Notes under the pieces: model-generated
The model's database searches: none
What the model was told of the DNA's origin: nothing
Seen by the model: the letters and a program-made list of their open reading frames with translations, nothing else
Origin: Ramlibacter sp. PS4R-6
Lineage (GTDB): Bacteria; Pseudomonadota; Gammaproteobacteria; Burkholderiales; Burkholderiaceae_C
Direction: 5' to 3'
NCBI RefSeq assembly: GCF_037572775.1
Contig: NZ_JBBHKA010000001.1
Span: 2,418,001 to 2,482,000 of the forward strand
DNA length: 64,000 nt
Shown: positions 36,387 through 48,538 of the stretch, piece after piece
How positions within the stretch are numbered: position 1 is the stretch's first letter
How the letters are laid out: each line of letters begins with the position of its first letter
Made by a program: the position numbers and the translations under genes

Positions 36387-37205
36387 TTACGCGCCGACGG
36401 GCACGAAGACGGCGCTGTGTTCCTTCAGCCAGCGCTCGGAGGCGGTGCTGTCCTGCTGGCTCGGATGGAAGTCCGGGCGGAAGTACTCGCGCCAGGCCTT
36501 GTAGTTCTGGCGCACGATGCCGCGCTTGCCGAACAGGTAGGAAAAGGCGGAGGTCCACGTGCCCCATTTCCACAGCGTGCCGTCGCGGCGCAGGTTGGCG
36601 ATGGTCTGGCGCAGCGTGTCGCCCAGGAAGATCCAGGTCACGCGCTTCATCCACTGCACGCGCCACTCGTGGTTGCCGCCCAGCGCCACGTACACGTCGA
36701 AGGCGATGCTCTTGTGCTCCGACTCCTCGGCGCTGTGCCACAGCCACAGGGTCTTCAGGCGCTCGTCCTGGTCGCCGAACAGGTCGGCGTTGTGCAGCAT
36801 CCAGTCCGCCATGAGTGCGGTGAAGTGCTCGTTGGCGGCGGTGATCGCGACCGCATGGCGCACGTCGACGGTCTCCAGCGGCTTGAGGCGCTCCTGCGCG
36901 CGGGGCGCCCATTCGTTGACCAGCCCCAGCTTTTCGAGGTGCGCGTTGTACAAAGAGTGGAGGCGGCGGTGCGTGGCCTCCTGCCCGATGAAGCCCTGCA
37001 CGTCCTTCTGGAACAGCGCCTGCTTCTCGGGCGGCAGCTCCTTGAATCCGTTGCGAACGGCGTCGATGAAGAACTGCTCCCCGACGGGAAAACTCATCGA
37101 AAGGGCGTTGAAGAGGGCCGTACGGAAGGCGTCGCCCGCGCACCAGTGGCGCGCGATGGGCTGTTCCATGTCGACGAGGAGGCGGCGGACGACGAGATCG
37201 GTCAT
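36387..37205 (-). CDS. Predicted metal-dependent hydrolase (PF10118 type)
   Basis: A 272-residue, mostly helical protein. Acid/histidine motifs spaced like a ferritin-type di-metal site are visible: QEATHRRLHS, ANEHFTALMAD and SAEESEHKSIAF. The family is annotated as metal-dependent hydrolase without proven function. It is divergent from a TetR regulator, with a perfect palindrome inside its predicted promoter, so it is probably the repressed target. The aldehyde dehydrogenase follows and may be in the same transcript. Confidence 0.8.
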   Translation of the reverse strand: MTDLVVRRLLVDMEQPIARHWCAGDAFRTALFNALSMSFPVGEQFFIDAVRNGFKELPPEKQALFQKDVQGFIGQEATHRRLHSLYNAHLEKLGLVNEWAPRAQERLKPLETVDVRHAVAITAANEHFTALMADWMLHNADLFGDQDERLKTLWLWHSAEESEHKSIAFDVYVALGGNHEWRVQWMKRVTWIFLGDTLRQTIANLRRDGTLWKWGTWTSAFSYLFGKRGIVRQNYKAWREYFRPDFHPSQQDSTASERWLKEHSAVFVPVGA

Positions 37206-37214
37206 GGGCGCGGA

Positions 37215-37250
37215 TGGTACTGACTAGTACCAAGCCTTGTCAAGTGACAA
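37215..37250. promoter_or_regulatory. Two palindromic operators between the hydrolase and TetR genes
   Basis: Palindrome 1 is TGGTACTGACTAGTACCA (37215-37232), with 7-bp arms around GACT. Palindrome 2 is TTGTCAAGTGACAA (37237-37250), with 6-bp arms. On the minus strand TTGACA (37238-37243), an 18-bp spacer and TACCAT form a promoter for the hydrolase gene, with palindrome 1 between and over its elements. Palindrome 2 covers the -35 and ends 6 bases before the TetR start. The layout fits repression of both genes by the TetR protein. Confidence 0.65.
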
Positions 37251-37256
37251 TCGGCC

Positions 37257-37823
37257 ATGGCCGAGATGCCCGTCGCCAACCGAGAACACCGCACCCGCGT
37301 GCTGGAAGGCATGGCCCATGCCGTTTCGCGCAAGGGCTATGCCGACACGACCATCGCCGACATCGTGGGCGAGGCCAGTGTGTCCCGGCGTACGTTCTAC
37401 GAGCACTTCGACTCCAAGGCCGAGTGCCTGATCGCGCTGTACGAAGCGGCGAGCCACAACTCGCTGAAGGTGCTGCGCGATGCGATCGACCCGGCGCACG
37501 GCTGGCAGACGCAGGTGGACAGCGCCTTGCGCGCGTACCTGGGCTGCATGGCGTCCAACCCCGTGCTCGTGCGCACCTTGTTCATCGAGATCCTGCACCT
37601 GGGCGCCGAGGGCCTCGCGTCGCGGCGGCGCGTGAACCAGGAGCTGGCCGATTTCATCGTGAAGACCGTCGGCTCCAAGGCCATCACGCCCAAGATGGCG
37701 ATGGCCATCGTCGGCGGCATCAACGAGCTGGTGCTGGAGTACATCGAGCAGGACAAGGTCGACAGGCTCGGGGAACTGGTCGAACCTTCGAGCCGCCTGG
37801 TCCACGCCGTCACGGGTCAATGA
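37257..37823 (+). CDS. TetR family transcriptional regulator
   Basis: A 188-residue regulator with an N-terminal helix-turn-helix (TTIADIVGEASVSRRTFYEHF, about residues 31-51) and a divergent helical ligand domain. It is transcribed away from the metal-dependent hydrolase gene, and two palindromes lie in the 51-base gap, so autoregulation and control of the neighbour are likely. The ligand is unknown; aldehydes, fatty acids or hydrocarbons would suit the adjacent dehydrogenase. The gene ends inside a bidirectional terminator. Confidence 0.92.
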   Translation: MAEMPVANREHRTRVLEGMAHAVSRKGYADTTIADIVGEASVSRRTFYEHFDSKAECLIALYEAASHNSLKVLRDAIDPAHGWQTQVDSALRAYLGCMASNPVLVRTLFIEILHLGAEGLASRRRVNQELADFIVKTVGSKAITPKMAMAIVGGINELVLEYIEQDKVDRLGELVEPSSRLVHAVTGQ

Positions 37824-37847
37824 ACAAAGGGCCCGAAGGCCCTTTGT

Positions 37848-37850
<3 letters not shown>
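37821..37850. terminator. Bidirectional terminator formed with both stop codons
   Basis: A perfect 13-bp stem (TGAACAAAGGGCC / GGCCCTTTGTTCA) with loop CGAA. Its outermost base triplets are the TGA stop of the TetR gene and the complement of the TGA stop of hppA. A-T-rich outer arms give T-rich tails in both directions. Confidence 0.75.
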
Positions 37851-39989
<2,139 letters not shown>

Positions 39990-40205
39990 CTTGGTTTCTC
40001 CTGTCGATGTGTACGTTGCGAAGAGGTGCCACGCTAGCGGCACCACCGCTGCGTTGCTTCCTCTTGGCTCCCCGACGGGACCAGATTGGCCAACGCGCGG
40101 ACTATACAGGCGAAAAGATGACGGTTTCGCGGGCTGTCGGGCTGGTGAAAGGTGGTGAAACTAAAATCAGGGTTAATCCTAGGTTCAACGACTCATACAA
40201 CAACC

Positions 40206-40742
40206 ATGTCCCTCGACCAAGTCACTCCCGGCAAGCACGTCCCCGACTCGTTCAACGTGATCATCGAGATCCCGATGAACGCCGACCCCGTGAAGTACGA
40301 GGTCGACAAGGAGACCGGCGCGATCTTCGTGGACCGCTTCATGTCCACGTCGATGCACTACCCGACCAACTACGGCTACGTGCCCAAGACGATCAGCGGC
40401 GACGGCGACCCGGTCGACGTGCTCGTGATCACGCCCGTGCCCCTCATCCCCGGCGTGGTGGTGACGTGCCGCCCGATCGGCATCCTGAAGATGCAGGACG
40501 AAGCGGGCGACGACGGCAAGGTGCTCGCCGTGCCCACGGACAAGATCCTCTCGATCTACACGCACTGGCAAAAGCCGGAGGACATGAACCCCCTGCGCCT
40601 GAAGACCATCGCGCACTTCTTCGAGCACTACAAGGACCTCGAGCCCGGCAAGTGGGTCAAGGTGCTGGGCTGGGAAGGCCCGGAAGCGGCGAAGAAGGAA
40701 GTGCTGGACGGGATCGCCAACTACAAGAAGGCGAACGGCTAG
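40206..40742 (+). CDS. ppa: Soluble inorganic pyrophosphatase (family I)
   Basis: A 178-residue cytoplasmic enzyme hydrolysing PPi to phosphate with Mg2+. The signature DGDPVDVLV supplies D66, D68 and D71. Length and core match the hexameric bacterial type. A -10-like TAAAAT lies at 40162-40167; between it and hppA I see no further feature. It competes with the divergent membrane pyrophosphatase for PPi. Its stop shares CTAG with the convergent gene. Confidence 0.97.
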   Translation: MSLDQVTPGKHVPDSFNVIIEIPMNADPVKYEVDKETGAIFVDRFMSTSMHYPTNYGYVPKTISGDGDPVDVLVITPVPLIPGVVVTCRPIGILKMQDEAGDDGKVLAVPTDKILSIYTHWQKPEDMNPLRLKTIAHFFEHYKDLEPGKWVKVLGWEGPEAAKKEVLDGIANYKKANG

Positions 40743-41608
40743 GCGGCGCGTAAGGAAGGCAGCTTCTGCCGGGCCTTCCAATACCCGGCCCACGGGTCTT
40801 TCTTCACGGAGTCGAGGCGCTGCGGGGCGGTGGTGATGTCCCACTGGGCGCCGCTCCCGACGGTGGCCAGTTCCTCCCATGCGATCGGCATGGACACACC
40901 CATGCCGGGACGCGCCCGCGCTGAATAGGCTTCGGCCGTCGATTGCACCCACCCGTTGCGCAGGTAGTCGATGAAGATCTTTCCGACGCGGTTGCGAGGG
41001 CCCAGCACGGCTACGAATCGCCCGGGAATAGTGCGCGCCATGTGCTGGACAACGCGTTCGGAGAAATCGCGTACGGTTTCGTAGTCCTTGTCGGGCTTGA
41101 GCGGCACGAAGAGGTGCAGCCCCTTGCCGCCCGTCGTCTTCAGCCAGCTTTCGAGCCCCAGCTCGTGGAGCAGGGCGCGCAGCAGCAGCGCGCCTTCGCG
41201 CATCGCCTCCCAAGTCAGCCCTTCGCCGGGATCCAGGTCGAACACGATGCGGTCCGGCTTCCCGATCGCGCGATCGGTCGAATTCCACGTGTGGATCTCC
41301 ACCATACCGACCTGCGCGGCGGCCACGAGGTCCTCGGGCGTGTCGAAGGCGATCGCCGGATCGTGGCCCGGCCACAGCTTCGGGTCGGTGCCCTTGAGGT
41401 TGCGGTACGACGGGTGCTGGAGGAACTTCATCGGCTGGTGGATGCCTTGTGTGGCCTGCCGGATGTACGCAGGGCGTCCCTGCAGGTGCGGCATGGCCCA
41501 CGGCGCCGCGAGCGCGTAGTAGCGCACCAGGTCGAGCTTTGTGAATCCCGTAGCGGGGTCGATGACGCGCGTGGCGTGGGTGACGGTCAGCCGTGACCCG
41601 TCAGGCAT
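40739..41608 (-). CDS. Stand-alone LigD-type polymerase/primase domain protein
   Basis: A 289-residue archaeo-eukaryotic primase-like domain, as found at one end of bacterial ligase D. The metal-binding motif FDLDPGEG, the TTGGKGLH motif and a third acid in IFIDYLRNG are all present, so it should be catalytically able. There is no ligase or phosphoesterase domain and no Ku gene nearby. In other bacteria such free domains extend primers or fill gaps in repair. It overlaps the KTSC gene by eight bases at its start and the ppa stop by CTAG at its end. Confidence 0.85.
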   Translation of the reverse strand: MPDGSRLTVTHATRVIDPATGFTKLDLVRYYALAAPWAMPHLQGRPAYIRQATQGIHQPMKFLQHPSYRNLKGTDPKLWPGHDPAIAFDTPEDLVAAAQVGMVEIHTWNSTDRAIGKPDRIVFDLDPGEGLTWEAMREGALLLRALLHELGLESWLKTTGGKGLHLFVPLKPDKDYETVRDFSERVVQHMARTIPGRFVAVLGPRNRVGKIFIDYLRNGWVQSTAEAYSARARPGMGVSMPIAWEELATVGSGAQWDITTAPQRLDSVKKDPWAGYWKARQKLPSLRAA

Positions 41609-41843
41609 GGGCCGCTTCGGCTTCCTCGCTCTCGTAGTAGCGCTCGACCTCGCGCTTCAGGAAGCGATCGACGGACTCCGCGCGCCTGAGCTTCGCGTAC
41701 TCCTCGGGCGGCACGCGCAGGTAGTTGAACACCTTGCCGCCCACGAATTCGACCTGCAGCAGCCAGTTGTCCTCGTCGTAGCCGATGCTGTGCACGGCTT
41801 CGGACTGCACGGCTTGCCTTCGGAGGGTGTTGGGGTACTGCAT
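41601..41843 (-). CDS. KTSC domain protein
   Basis: An 80-residue small protein. The segment SEAVHSIGYDEDNWLLQVEFVGGKVFNYLRVPPEEY matches the KTSC fold, known alone or fused to lysyl-tRNA synthetases and other proteins, with no settled function. The tail is acidic and helical ([12 protein letters not shown]). The start at 41843 is preferred to one further upstream where the sequence is Arg/Pro-rich. Eight bases overlap the polymerase-domain gene, so the two may be made together. Confidence 0.78.
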   Translation of the reverse strand: MQYPNTLRRQAVQSEAVHSIGYDEDNWLLQVEFVGGKVFNYLRVPPEEYAKLRRAESVDRFLKREVERYYESEEAEAAHA

Positions 41844-41916
41844 GCGGCCATTGGAAGACGCACGAGGGCCCCGCGCTGTCGGCGCGCGCCGCATCGGCAT
41901 GTCGCTGCCGCGTGAC

Positions 41917-42708
41917 TCAGCGGCGTTGCGGGTCGGGGAACAGCAGCGACTTGAAGCCGAAGATGCCCGCGCGGTCGAAGGGCCGCCAGCGGCCTTCCTG
42001 CTGGGCCAGCCGGTCGGCCACCGCCCACCAGGCGCTGGGGTTCACGCCCATGCCGATGTGGCTGGCCACGACCTCGATGTTCTCGCACTCGGTATGGCCG
42101 GACGCGGGGTCCTGCACGCTGCCGCGCCAGGCCACGATGCCGTCGCTGCGCGAGTAGATGCTGGTCGTGGGCACGGGCGGCGCCTCATGCAGCTCGTAGC
42201 TGGCGTGCTCCTGCTCGATGCTGCGGCCGCTGGTCAGCTCGTACACGCGCCAGGCATTGGTCGATTTCGGCGGGCCGGCGAAAGGCGTGCCCAGCGTGAT
42301 CACGCAGCGCACCTTGTCCGGCATCTGCTTGGCGAGCTCGCGCGCGTAGACGCCGCCCAGGCTCCAGCCGATGAGGCTGACCTTGCGGCGCGAACGTTCG
42401 AAGGCCTCGACCAGGTTCCGCCGCGCCGCCTCGAGCACGCCGGCGCGCGGGCCGAAGTTGAAGCCCTGCGACCAGCCTTCGGTGGCATAGCCCAGCGACG
42501 CGAGATAGCCGCGCAGCGGCAGCGTGGTGGGATCGCTCGCGGCGAGGCCGGGGAAGACGAGGACCGAGTGCCCGTCGCCGCGCGGCGCCTTCTGCAGCGC
42601 GGGCCACGCGGGCAGGACGGCGCCGAACTCGAACGGGGCACGGAATTCCAGGGCGAGCAGCGCGAGGCTGGGCGCGCGCAGGTCGGCGTTGTGGGTGGGT
42701 GTTGCCAT
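41917..42708 (-). CDS. Alpha/beta hydrolase (esterase/lipase-like)
   Basis: A 263-residue protein with the nucleophile elbow GWSLGGVYA and an early VLVFPGLAASDPT oxyanion region. A late histidine (VVASHIGMG) and an Asp in SDGIV complete a possible triad. It has no signal peptide. It begins 12 bases after the wax-ester synthase/DGAT gene on the same strand, so a role with storage lipids or their esters is plausible but unproven. Confidence 0.82.
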   Translation of the reverse strand: MATPTHNADLRAPSLALLALEFRAPFEFGAVLPAWPALQKAPRGDGHSVLVFPGLAASDPTTLPLRGYLASLGYATEGWSQGFNFGPRAGVLEAARRNLVEAFERSRRKVSLIGWSLGGVYARELAKQMPDKVRCVITLGTPFAGPPKSTNAWRVYELTSGRSIEQEHASYELHEAPPVPTTSIYSRSDGIVAWRGSVQDPASGHTECENIEVVASHIGMGVNPSAWWAVADRLAQQEGRWRPFDRAGIFGFKSLLFPDPQRR

Positions 42709-42720
42709 TCTTGCGTTGTT

Positions 42721-44250
42721 CTAGGCGGCGGCCTTGCGGGCCGCGGGGGACTTCTTGCGCGCGACGGCCTTGCGCGGCGCGCGCTTGGGTGCAGGGGGCG
42801 CGGCCTGCGGGGCCGGCGCGAAGATCTTCCGGGCCTGCTCGAATGCTTCGCCGAGCGCTTGCGCCAGTTCGTTCACGTGCGGCGCGGCCTTGGGACAGGC
42901 GATGATGCCGAAGTCGACATGGCCCGCGTATGTCTGCACGGTGATGTTCAGTGCCATGCCGTGCAGGATGATCGACAGCGGGTGGAAGGTAAGCATGCGC
43001 GCGCCGGCCAGGTACAGCGGCACCTGCGGCCCGGGCACGTTGCTGATCGCGAGGTTGGCCAGCGCCGGCAGCTTCTCGGCGATGCCGCTGCGGCCGTAGG
43101 TGCGCAGCAGCGCATTGCCGGCGCCGCCCACGAGCCATGGCGACATCAGCGACGGGTAGTCGGTGGGCAGCACCGACTTCAGGTTCGCCAGCGCCGCCTT
43201 CACCTTGGCGGTGGACTCCATGATCGCCGTCATGCGCTTGAGCGGGTCGGCGTGCTGCGTACCCAGCTCCACCAGCGAGATCGACGCCTGGTTGTTCAGC
43301 TCCTTGTTGCTCTCTTCGCGCAGGCTCACCGGCATGGCGGCGACCAGCGGCTTCTTCGGGATGCTGTCGTGCTTGCCGAGGTAGTCGCGCAAGGCCGTGG
43401 CGCACAGCCACAGGACGACGTCGTTGAACGATCCGCCGACGGCCTTGGACATCGCGCGGCATTCGGCGAAAGGCACCGTGGCGGTCGCGAACGCGCGGTC
43501 CTTCGTGATGCCCGCGTTGAAGATGGTGCGCGGCGCCAGGCCCACCGGCGACTTGACGTTGGTCACGGCCGACTTCGCCTGCCCCGCCACCGCGCCGGAG
43601 ACCGAAGTAACGGCGGCCGGCAGCGAACGCGCGATCTTCGCGTACTGGGCGAGCGAATTGGAGAACACCGCGCCGATCATCTGCCCGACCTTGAGGTCGC
43701 CGGCGGTGCGGCGCTTGCGCGACGGGTCGGCGGGCTCGACCTCGCGCGGCTGCGCCGACAGGTCGAGGATGGCGTTGGCCAGCACCGTGCCGCCCTTGCC
43801 GTCCAGCGCGGCGTGGTGGATCTTCGAGTAGAAGCCCACCAGCTTGCCCTCGGTCTTCATGCCGGCGGGCGCCGTGATGTTCTCGAAGACGTGGAACTCC
43901 CAGAGCGGATGCTCGCGGTCCACCAGCTTCGAATGCAACTTGGCCGCGGCGGCCTCGACCTGCCTGACCGTCAGCGCCTTGCCCGCGACCTTGCGGATGT
44001 GGAAGTCGAGGTCGACCGTGTCGGCTTCCACCCACACCGGGTGGCCCAGGTCGAACGGCATGAAGGCCAGGCGGCGCGAGAAGATGGGCGCCAGGTGCAT
44101 GCGGCGGGCGATGTGCTCCTGCACCGCGCGGTGGAAGCTGCCCTTGAAGCCGGCGGGCAGCTCGTACAGGTGCAGCGAGCCGACGTGCATCGGCGTCTCG
44201 GGCGTTTCCAGGTAGAGGAAGGTCGCGTCCAGCCCGCTGAGTGTCTTCAT
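42721..44250 (-). CDS. Wax ester synthase / acyl-CoA:diacylglycerol acyltransferase
   Basis: A 509-residue WS/DGAT family enzyme making wax esters or triacylglycerol from acyl-CoA. The catalytic HHAALDG (HHxxxDG) motif is intact, the N-terminus MKTLSGLDATFLYLET is typical, and the C-terminal half has the NVPGPQVPLYLAG motif. The last 35 residues are Lys/Ala/Pro-rich (histone- or phasin-like) and beyond the usual length. Such tails may bind DNA or lipid granules. The ATG at 44250 begins the conserved region. A hydrolase gene follows after 12 bases. Confidence 0.92.
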   Translation of the reverse strand: MKTLSGLDATFLYLETPETPMHVGSLHLYELPAGFKGSFHRAVQEHIARRMHLAPIFSRRLAFMPFDLGHPVWVEADTVDLDFHIRKVAGKALTVRQVEAAAAKLHSKLVDREHPLWEFHVFENITAPAGMKTEGKLVGFYSKIHHAALDGKGGTVLANAILDLSAQPREVEPADPSRKRRTAGDLKVGQMIGAVFSNSLAQYAKIARSLPAAVTSVSGAVAGQAKSAVTNVKSPVGLAPRTIFNAGITKDRAFATATVPFAECRAMSKAVGGSFNDVVLWLCATALRDYLGKHDSIPKKPLVAAMPVSLREESNKELNNQASISLVELGTQHADPLKRMTAIMESTAKVKAALANLKSVLPTDYPSLMSPWLVGGAGNALLRTYGRSGIAEKLPALANLAISNVPGPQVPLYLAGARMLTFHPLSIILHGMALNITVQTYAGHVDFGIIACPKAAPHVNELAQALGEAFEQARKIFAPAPQAAPPAPKRAPRKAVARKKSPAARKAAA

Positions 44251-44324
44251 GGCGCTTCGTCTCCTCATGCCGAGATTAGACCTGCCCCCGCGAGCCACTC
44301 CCTAGGGAAAGCGCTCTAGCCGTA

Positions 44325-45485
44325 TCACCCAGGTGACTGACGGAAGGGCGTGCGGGCCTCCAGGTGTTCGAGGTAATTCTCGATGCCGCGGCCCTCGCGC
44401 TGCAGGAACTTCTCGACGGCGTCGGCGAAGGCCGGATGGGCCAGCCAGTGGGCGCTGGTCGTCTTGACCGGCATGAGCGCGCGCGCCATCTTGTGCTCGC
44501 CCTGCGCGCCGCCTTCGAAGCTCTCGAAGCGGTGGGCGATGCACCACTCGAGCGGCTGGTAGTAGCAGGCCTCGAAGTGCAGGCAGTCGACGCGCTCGAT
44601 GGCGCCCCAGTAGCGGCCATAAGCGATGCGCTCGCCCTCCAGCGCGATCAGGCTGCAGCCGATGGGCTGGCCGCCACGCTCGGCGATGAAGAGGAGCCAG
44701 TTGGCCGCCATGTCGCGCTTCATCCGCGAGAAGAAGTCGCGCGTGAGGTAAGGCGAGTTGCCGTGCTCCCAGTAGGTCTGCTCGTAGCAGCGGTAGAAGA
44801 AGTCCCAGTCGGCATCGGCGATGCCCGTGCCGCGCGACCAGCGGAACGACACGCCCGCGTCGCGCACCTTGCGCCGCTCCTGGCGGATCTTCTTGCGCTT
44901 GTCGTGCGACAGGCTCGCCAGGAACGCGTCGAAGTCGGGCCAGCCCCCGTGCGTCCAGTGGAACTGCACGTTGTGGCGCAGCATCATCCCGGCCGCCTCG
45001 CAGGCCGCGGCATCTTCATCCGTCGCGAACAGCAGGTGCAGCGACGAGAGCTTCTCCCACCGTGACCAGGCGACGAGTTCGCGCGCGAGCGCCTCGCGCG
45101 CCTTCGTGTCGCGCGCCAGCAGCCGCGTGCCCGGGACCGGCGTGAAGGGCACGGCGACCAGCGCCTTGGGGTAGTACTCCAGGTGATGCTGCTCGTAGGC
45201 GTTCGCCCAGGCCCAGTCGAAGACGTACTCGCCGTACGAATGCGCCTTGAGGTAGAGCGGGCTTGCGGCATGCAATTCGCCGCCGCGCCACAGCGTGAGG
45301 AAGCGCGGCGTCCATCCCGTGCGCGGCACGGCACTGGCGCTCTCGTGCATCGCCGCGAGGTACGCGTGCCGCATGAACGGTGTCGGCTCCGCCTGCTCAG
45401 CCAAGAGCGCATCCCATGTACGGGCATCGATGGCGCCCGGCGTGTCCAGCACCCGGGTGACATAATCGTTCGAGACGTTTCCCAC
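44325..45485 (-). CDS. GNAT-fold acyltransferase, FemAB-like (PF04339 type)
   Basis: A 386-residue protein of the peptidoglycan-biosynthesis/recognition type. Conserved stretches are YLKAHSYGEYVFDWAWA, SLSHDKRKKIRQERRKV and HFEACYYQPLEWCI. It has an acyl-CoA N-acyltransferase fold, but donor and acceptor are unknown. Start choice is uncertain: GTG 45485 is used, GTG 45491 is equally open, and the divergent nadE gene starts at 45492. It lies upstream of the WS/DGAT gene on the same strand, 74 bases away. Confidence 0.8.
   Translation of the reverse strand: MGNVSNDYVTRVLDTPGAIDARTWDALLAEQAEPTPFMRHAYLAAMHESASAVPRTGWTPRFLTLWRGGELHAASPLYLKAHSYGEYVFDWAWANAYEQHHLEYYPKALVAVPFTPVPGTRLLARDTKAREALARELVAWSRWEKLSSLHLLFATDEDAAACEAAGMMLRHNVQFHWTHGGWPDFDAFLASLSHDKRKKIRQERRKVRDAGVSFRWSRGTGIADADWDFFYRCYEQTYWEHGNSPYLTRDFFSRMKRDMAANWLLFIAERGGQPIGCSLIALEGERIAYGRYWGAIERVDCLHFEACYYQPLEWCIAHRFESFEGGAQGEHKMARALMPVKTTSAHWLAHPAFADAVEKFLQREGRGIENYLEHLEARTPFRQSPG
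45458..45466 (+). promoter_or_regulatory. Extended -10 promoter of nadE
   Basis: TGACATAAT is an extended -10 (TGn plus CATAAT, five of six matches). It would start transcription about 19 bases before the nadE ATG and lies inside the first codons of the divergent acyltransferase gene. No -35 match is evident. Confidence 0.4.
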
Positions 45486-45491
45486 GCTCAC

Positions 45492-47156
45492 ATGACCCTC
45501 AAGATCTGCATTGCCCAGCTCAATTTCCTGGTGGGCGACACCGCAGGCAACGCACAGAAGATCATCGCCGCAGCGAAGTCCGCCTATGCGCAGGGCGCGC
45601 GGCTCGTGCTCACGCCCGAACTGTCCATCTGCGGCTATCCCGCCGAAGACCTGCTGCTGCGCCCGGCCTTCATGTCCGCCTGCGATGATGCCGTGAAGGC
45701 GGTGGCCCGCGAACTCGCGGGGTTGAAAGGCCTCCACGTGGTGGTCGGCCACCCGATGGGCGGCGACGTCCGCACCAAGTCGGTGGCTGTGCAGCGGCGC
45801 TTCAACGCGGCCAGCATCGTCAGCGACGGGCGCGTGCTCGAAACGTATTCCAAGCGCGAACTGCCGAACTACCAGGTGTTCGACGAGCGCCGCTATTTCA
45901 CGCCGGGCCAGGGCACCTGCGTGTTCCCGGTCGAAGGCGTGAGCGTCGGGCTCGTGATCTGCGAGGACGCGTGGTTCGAGGAGCCGGGGCTGCTCGCGAA
46001 GGAGGCCGGCGCGGAAATCCTGGTCGTGCCCAACGCTTCACCGTTCCATGTGGGCAAGACGGGGGAGCGGGTGGCGCGCATGTCCGAGCGCGCGAAGGCG
46101 CTCGACATCCCGGTGCTGTACGCCCACATGGTGGGCGGGCAGGACGAGATCGTGTTCGACGGCGCGTCGTTCTCCGTCGCCGCAGACGGCACGCTCGCCA
46201 CGCGCGCGCCCAGCTTCCAGGAAGACCTGCACCTGGTCAGCGCGGAGCGCGTGAATGGCCGCGTCGTTGTTTCCGGCCCTTCGGCGCACGACCGCGGTGC
46301 CGAGGCCGAGCTGTGGGACGCCCTCGTGCTGGGCGTGCGCGACTACGTCACCAAGAATGGCTTCCCCGGCGTGCTGCTGGGCCTGTCGGGCGGCATCGAT
46401 TCGGCGCTGGTGCTCGCGATCGCTGTCGACGCCCTGGGGCGCGACAAGGTGCGCGCGGTGATGATGCCTTCGCCGTATACGGCCGACATCTCCTGGATCG
46501 ACGCCCGCGACATGGCCGCGCGGCTGGGCGTGCGCTACGACGAGATCTCCATCACGCCGGAGTTCGAGGCCTTCCGCCAGTCCCTCGCCAAGGAGTTCGC
46601 GGGCCTGGCCGAGGACACGACTGAGGAGAACATCCAGGCGCGCATCCGCGGCGTGTTCCTCATGGCGCTGTCCAACAAGTTCGGCAGCATCGTGCTGACC
46701 ACCGGCAACAAGAGCGAGATGGCCACGGGCTATTGCACGCTGTACGGCGACATGGCCGGCGGCTTCGCGGTGATCAAGGACGTGCTCAAGACCACGGTCT
46801 TCAAGCTCGCGCGCTGGCGCAACGTCCACGACCCTTACGGCACCGGCATCAGCCCCATCCCCGAGCGCATCATCACGCGCCCGCCCAGCGCCGAGCTGCG
46901 GCCCGGGCAGGTCGACCAGGACAGCCTGCCGCCCTACGAGATCCTCGACGCCATCCTCGAGCGCTACATGGAGGACGACGAGGGCATCGAGAAGATCATC
47001 GCCGCCGGGTACGAGCGCAAGGTCGTCGAACGCGTGGCGCGCCTGATCCGCATCAACGAATACAAGCGCCGCCAGGCCCCGCCGGGCATCCGCGTGACCC
47101 ACCGCAGCTTCGGCAAGGATTGGCGCTATCCTATTACCGGGAAATTCAGCGCATAG
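45492..47156 (+). CDS. nadE: Glutamine-dependent NAD+ synthetase
   Basis: A 554-residue two-domain enzyme. The N-terminal nitrilase-type amidase has its triad at E43 (TPELSICGYP), K121 (YSKRELPN) and C157 (VICEDAW), and makes ammonia from glutamine. The C-terminal synthetase has the PP-loop LGLSGGIDSAL and converts deamido-NAD to NAD. The ATG is at 45492; the frame is open further upstream but lacks coding character. The gene for a PII protein follows after 27 bases, a neat link between glutamine use and nitrogen sensing. Confidence 0.96.
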   Translation: MTLKICIAQLNFLVGDTAGNAQKIIAAAKSAYAQGARLVLTPELSICGYPAEDLLLRPAFMSACDDAVKAVARELAGLKGLHVVVGHPMGGDVRTKSVAVQRRFNAASIVSDGRVLETYSKRELPNYQVFDERRYFTPGQGTCVFPVEGVSVGLVICEDAWFEEPGLLAKEAGAEILVVPNASPFHVGKTGERVARMSERAKALDIPVLYAHMVGGQDEIVFDGASFSVAADGTLATRAPSFQEDLHLVSAERVNGRVVVSGPSAHDRGAEAELWDALVLGVRDYVTKNGFPGVLLGLSGGIDSALVLAIAVDALGRDKVRAVMMPSPYTADISWIDARDMAARLGVRYDEISITPEFEAFRQSLAKEFAGLAEDTTEENIQARIRGVFLMALSNKFGSIVLTTGNKSEMATGYCTLYGDMAGGFAVIKDVLKTTVFKLARWRNVHDPYGTGISPIPERIITRPPSAELRPGQVDQDSLPPYEILDAILERYMEDDEGIEKIIAAGYERKVVERVARLIRINEYKRRQAPPGIRVTHRSFGKDWRYPITGKFSA

Positions 47157-48102
<946 letters not shown>

Positions 48103-48106
<4 letters not shown>

Positions 48107-48510
48107 GCCCAGAACCTCTGGTGCACGGCCGCGAGCCAGATGCCGCCGCACAGCACGAGCGACAGCATCACGGCGGCGCTGCCCATGTCCTTGGCCCGCT
48201 TGGACAGGTCGTGCCACTCGGGGCCGATGCGGTCCACGGCGTTCTCGATGCCGGTGTTCAGCAATTCCACGATCAGCACGAGGAGCACCGAGCCGGCAAG
48301 CAGCGCGACTTCGATCCAGCCGCGCCCGAGCCAGAACGATGCCGGGAGCAGCACGATGGCAGCGATCGCCTCCTGGCGGAACGCGGTTTCGTCCCAGCCG
48401 GCGCGCAAGCCCGCGAACGAGAACCCCGCCGCGTGCCACACGCGGTCCAGGCCGGAGCGCAGTTTCTGCTGCTGCGCGGGTGAAACGAACTCGGGCGGGG
48501 ACGACGACAT
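48103..48510 (-). CDS. dgkA: Diacylglycerol kinase (DgkA type)
   Basis: A 135-residue integral membrane kinase with three hydrophobic segments. The active-site region VELLNTGIENAVDRIG and the downstream LSKRAKDMGSAAV are diagnostic. It phosphorylates diacylglycerol left over from periplasmic glycan or lipid A modification. The ATG is at 48510. It overlaps the LOG-family gene by ATGA and is 28 bases after the RDD gene. Confidence 0.93.
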
Positions 48511-48538
48511 CGGGATCGATTGTCGCCGAGGTCGACGA

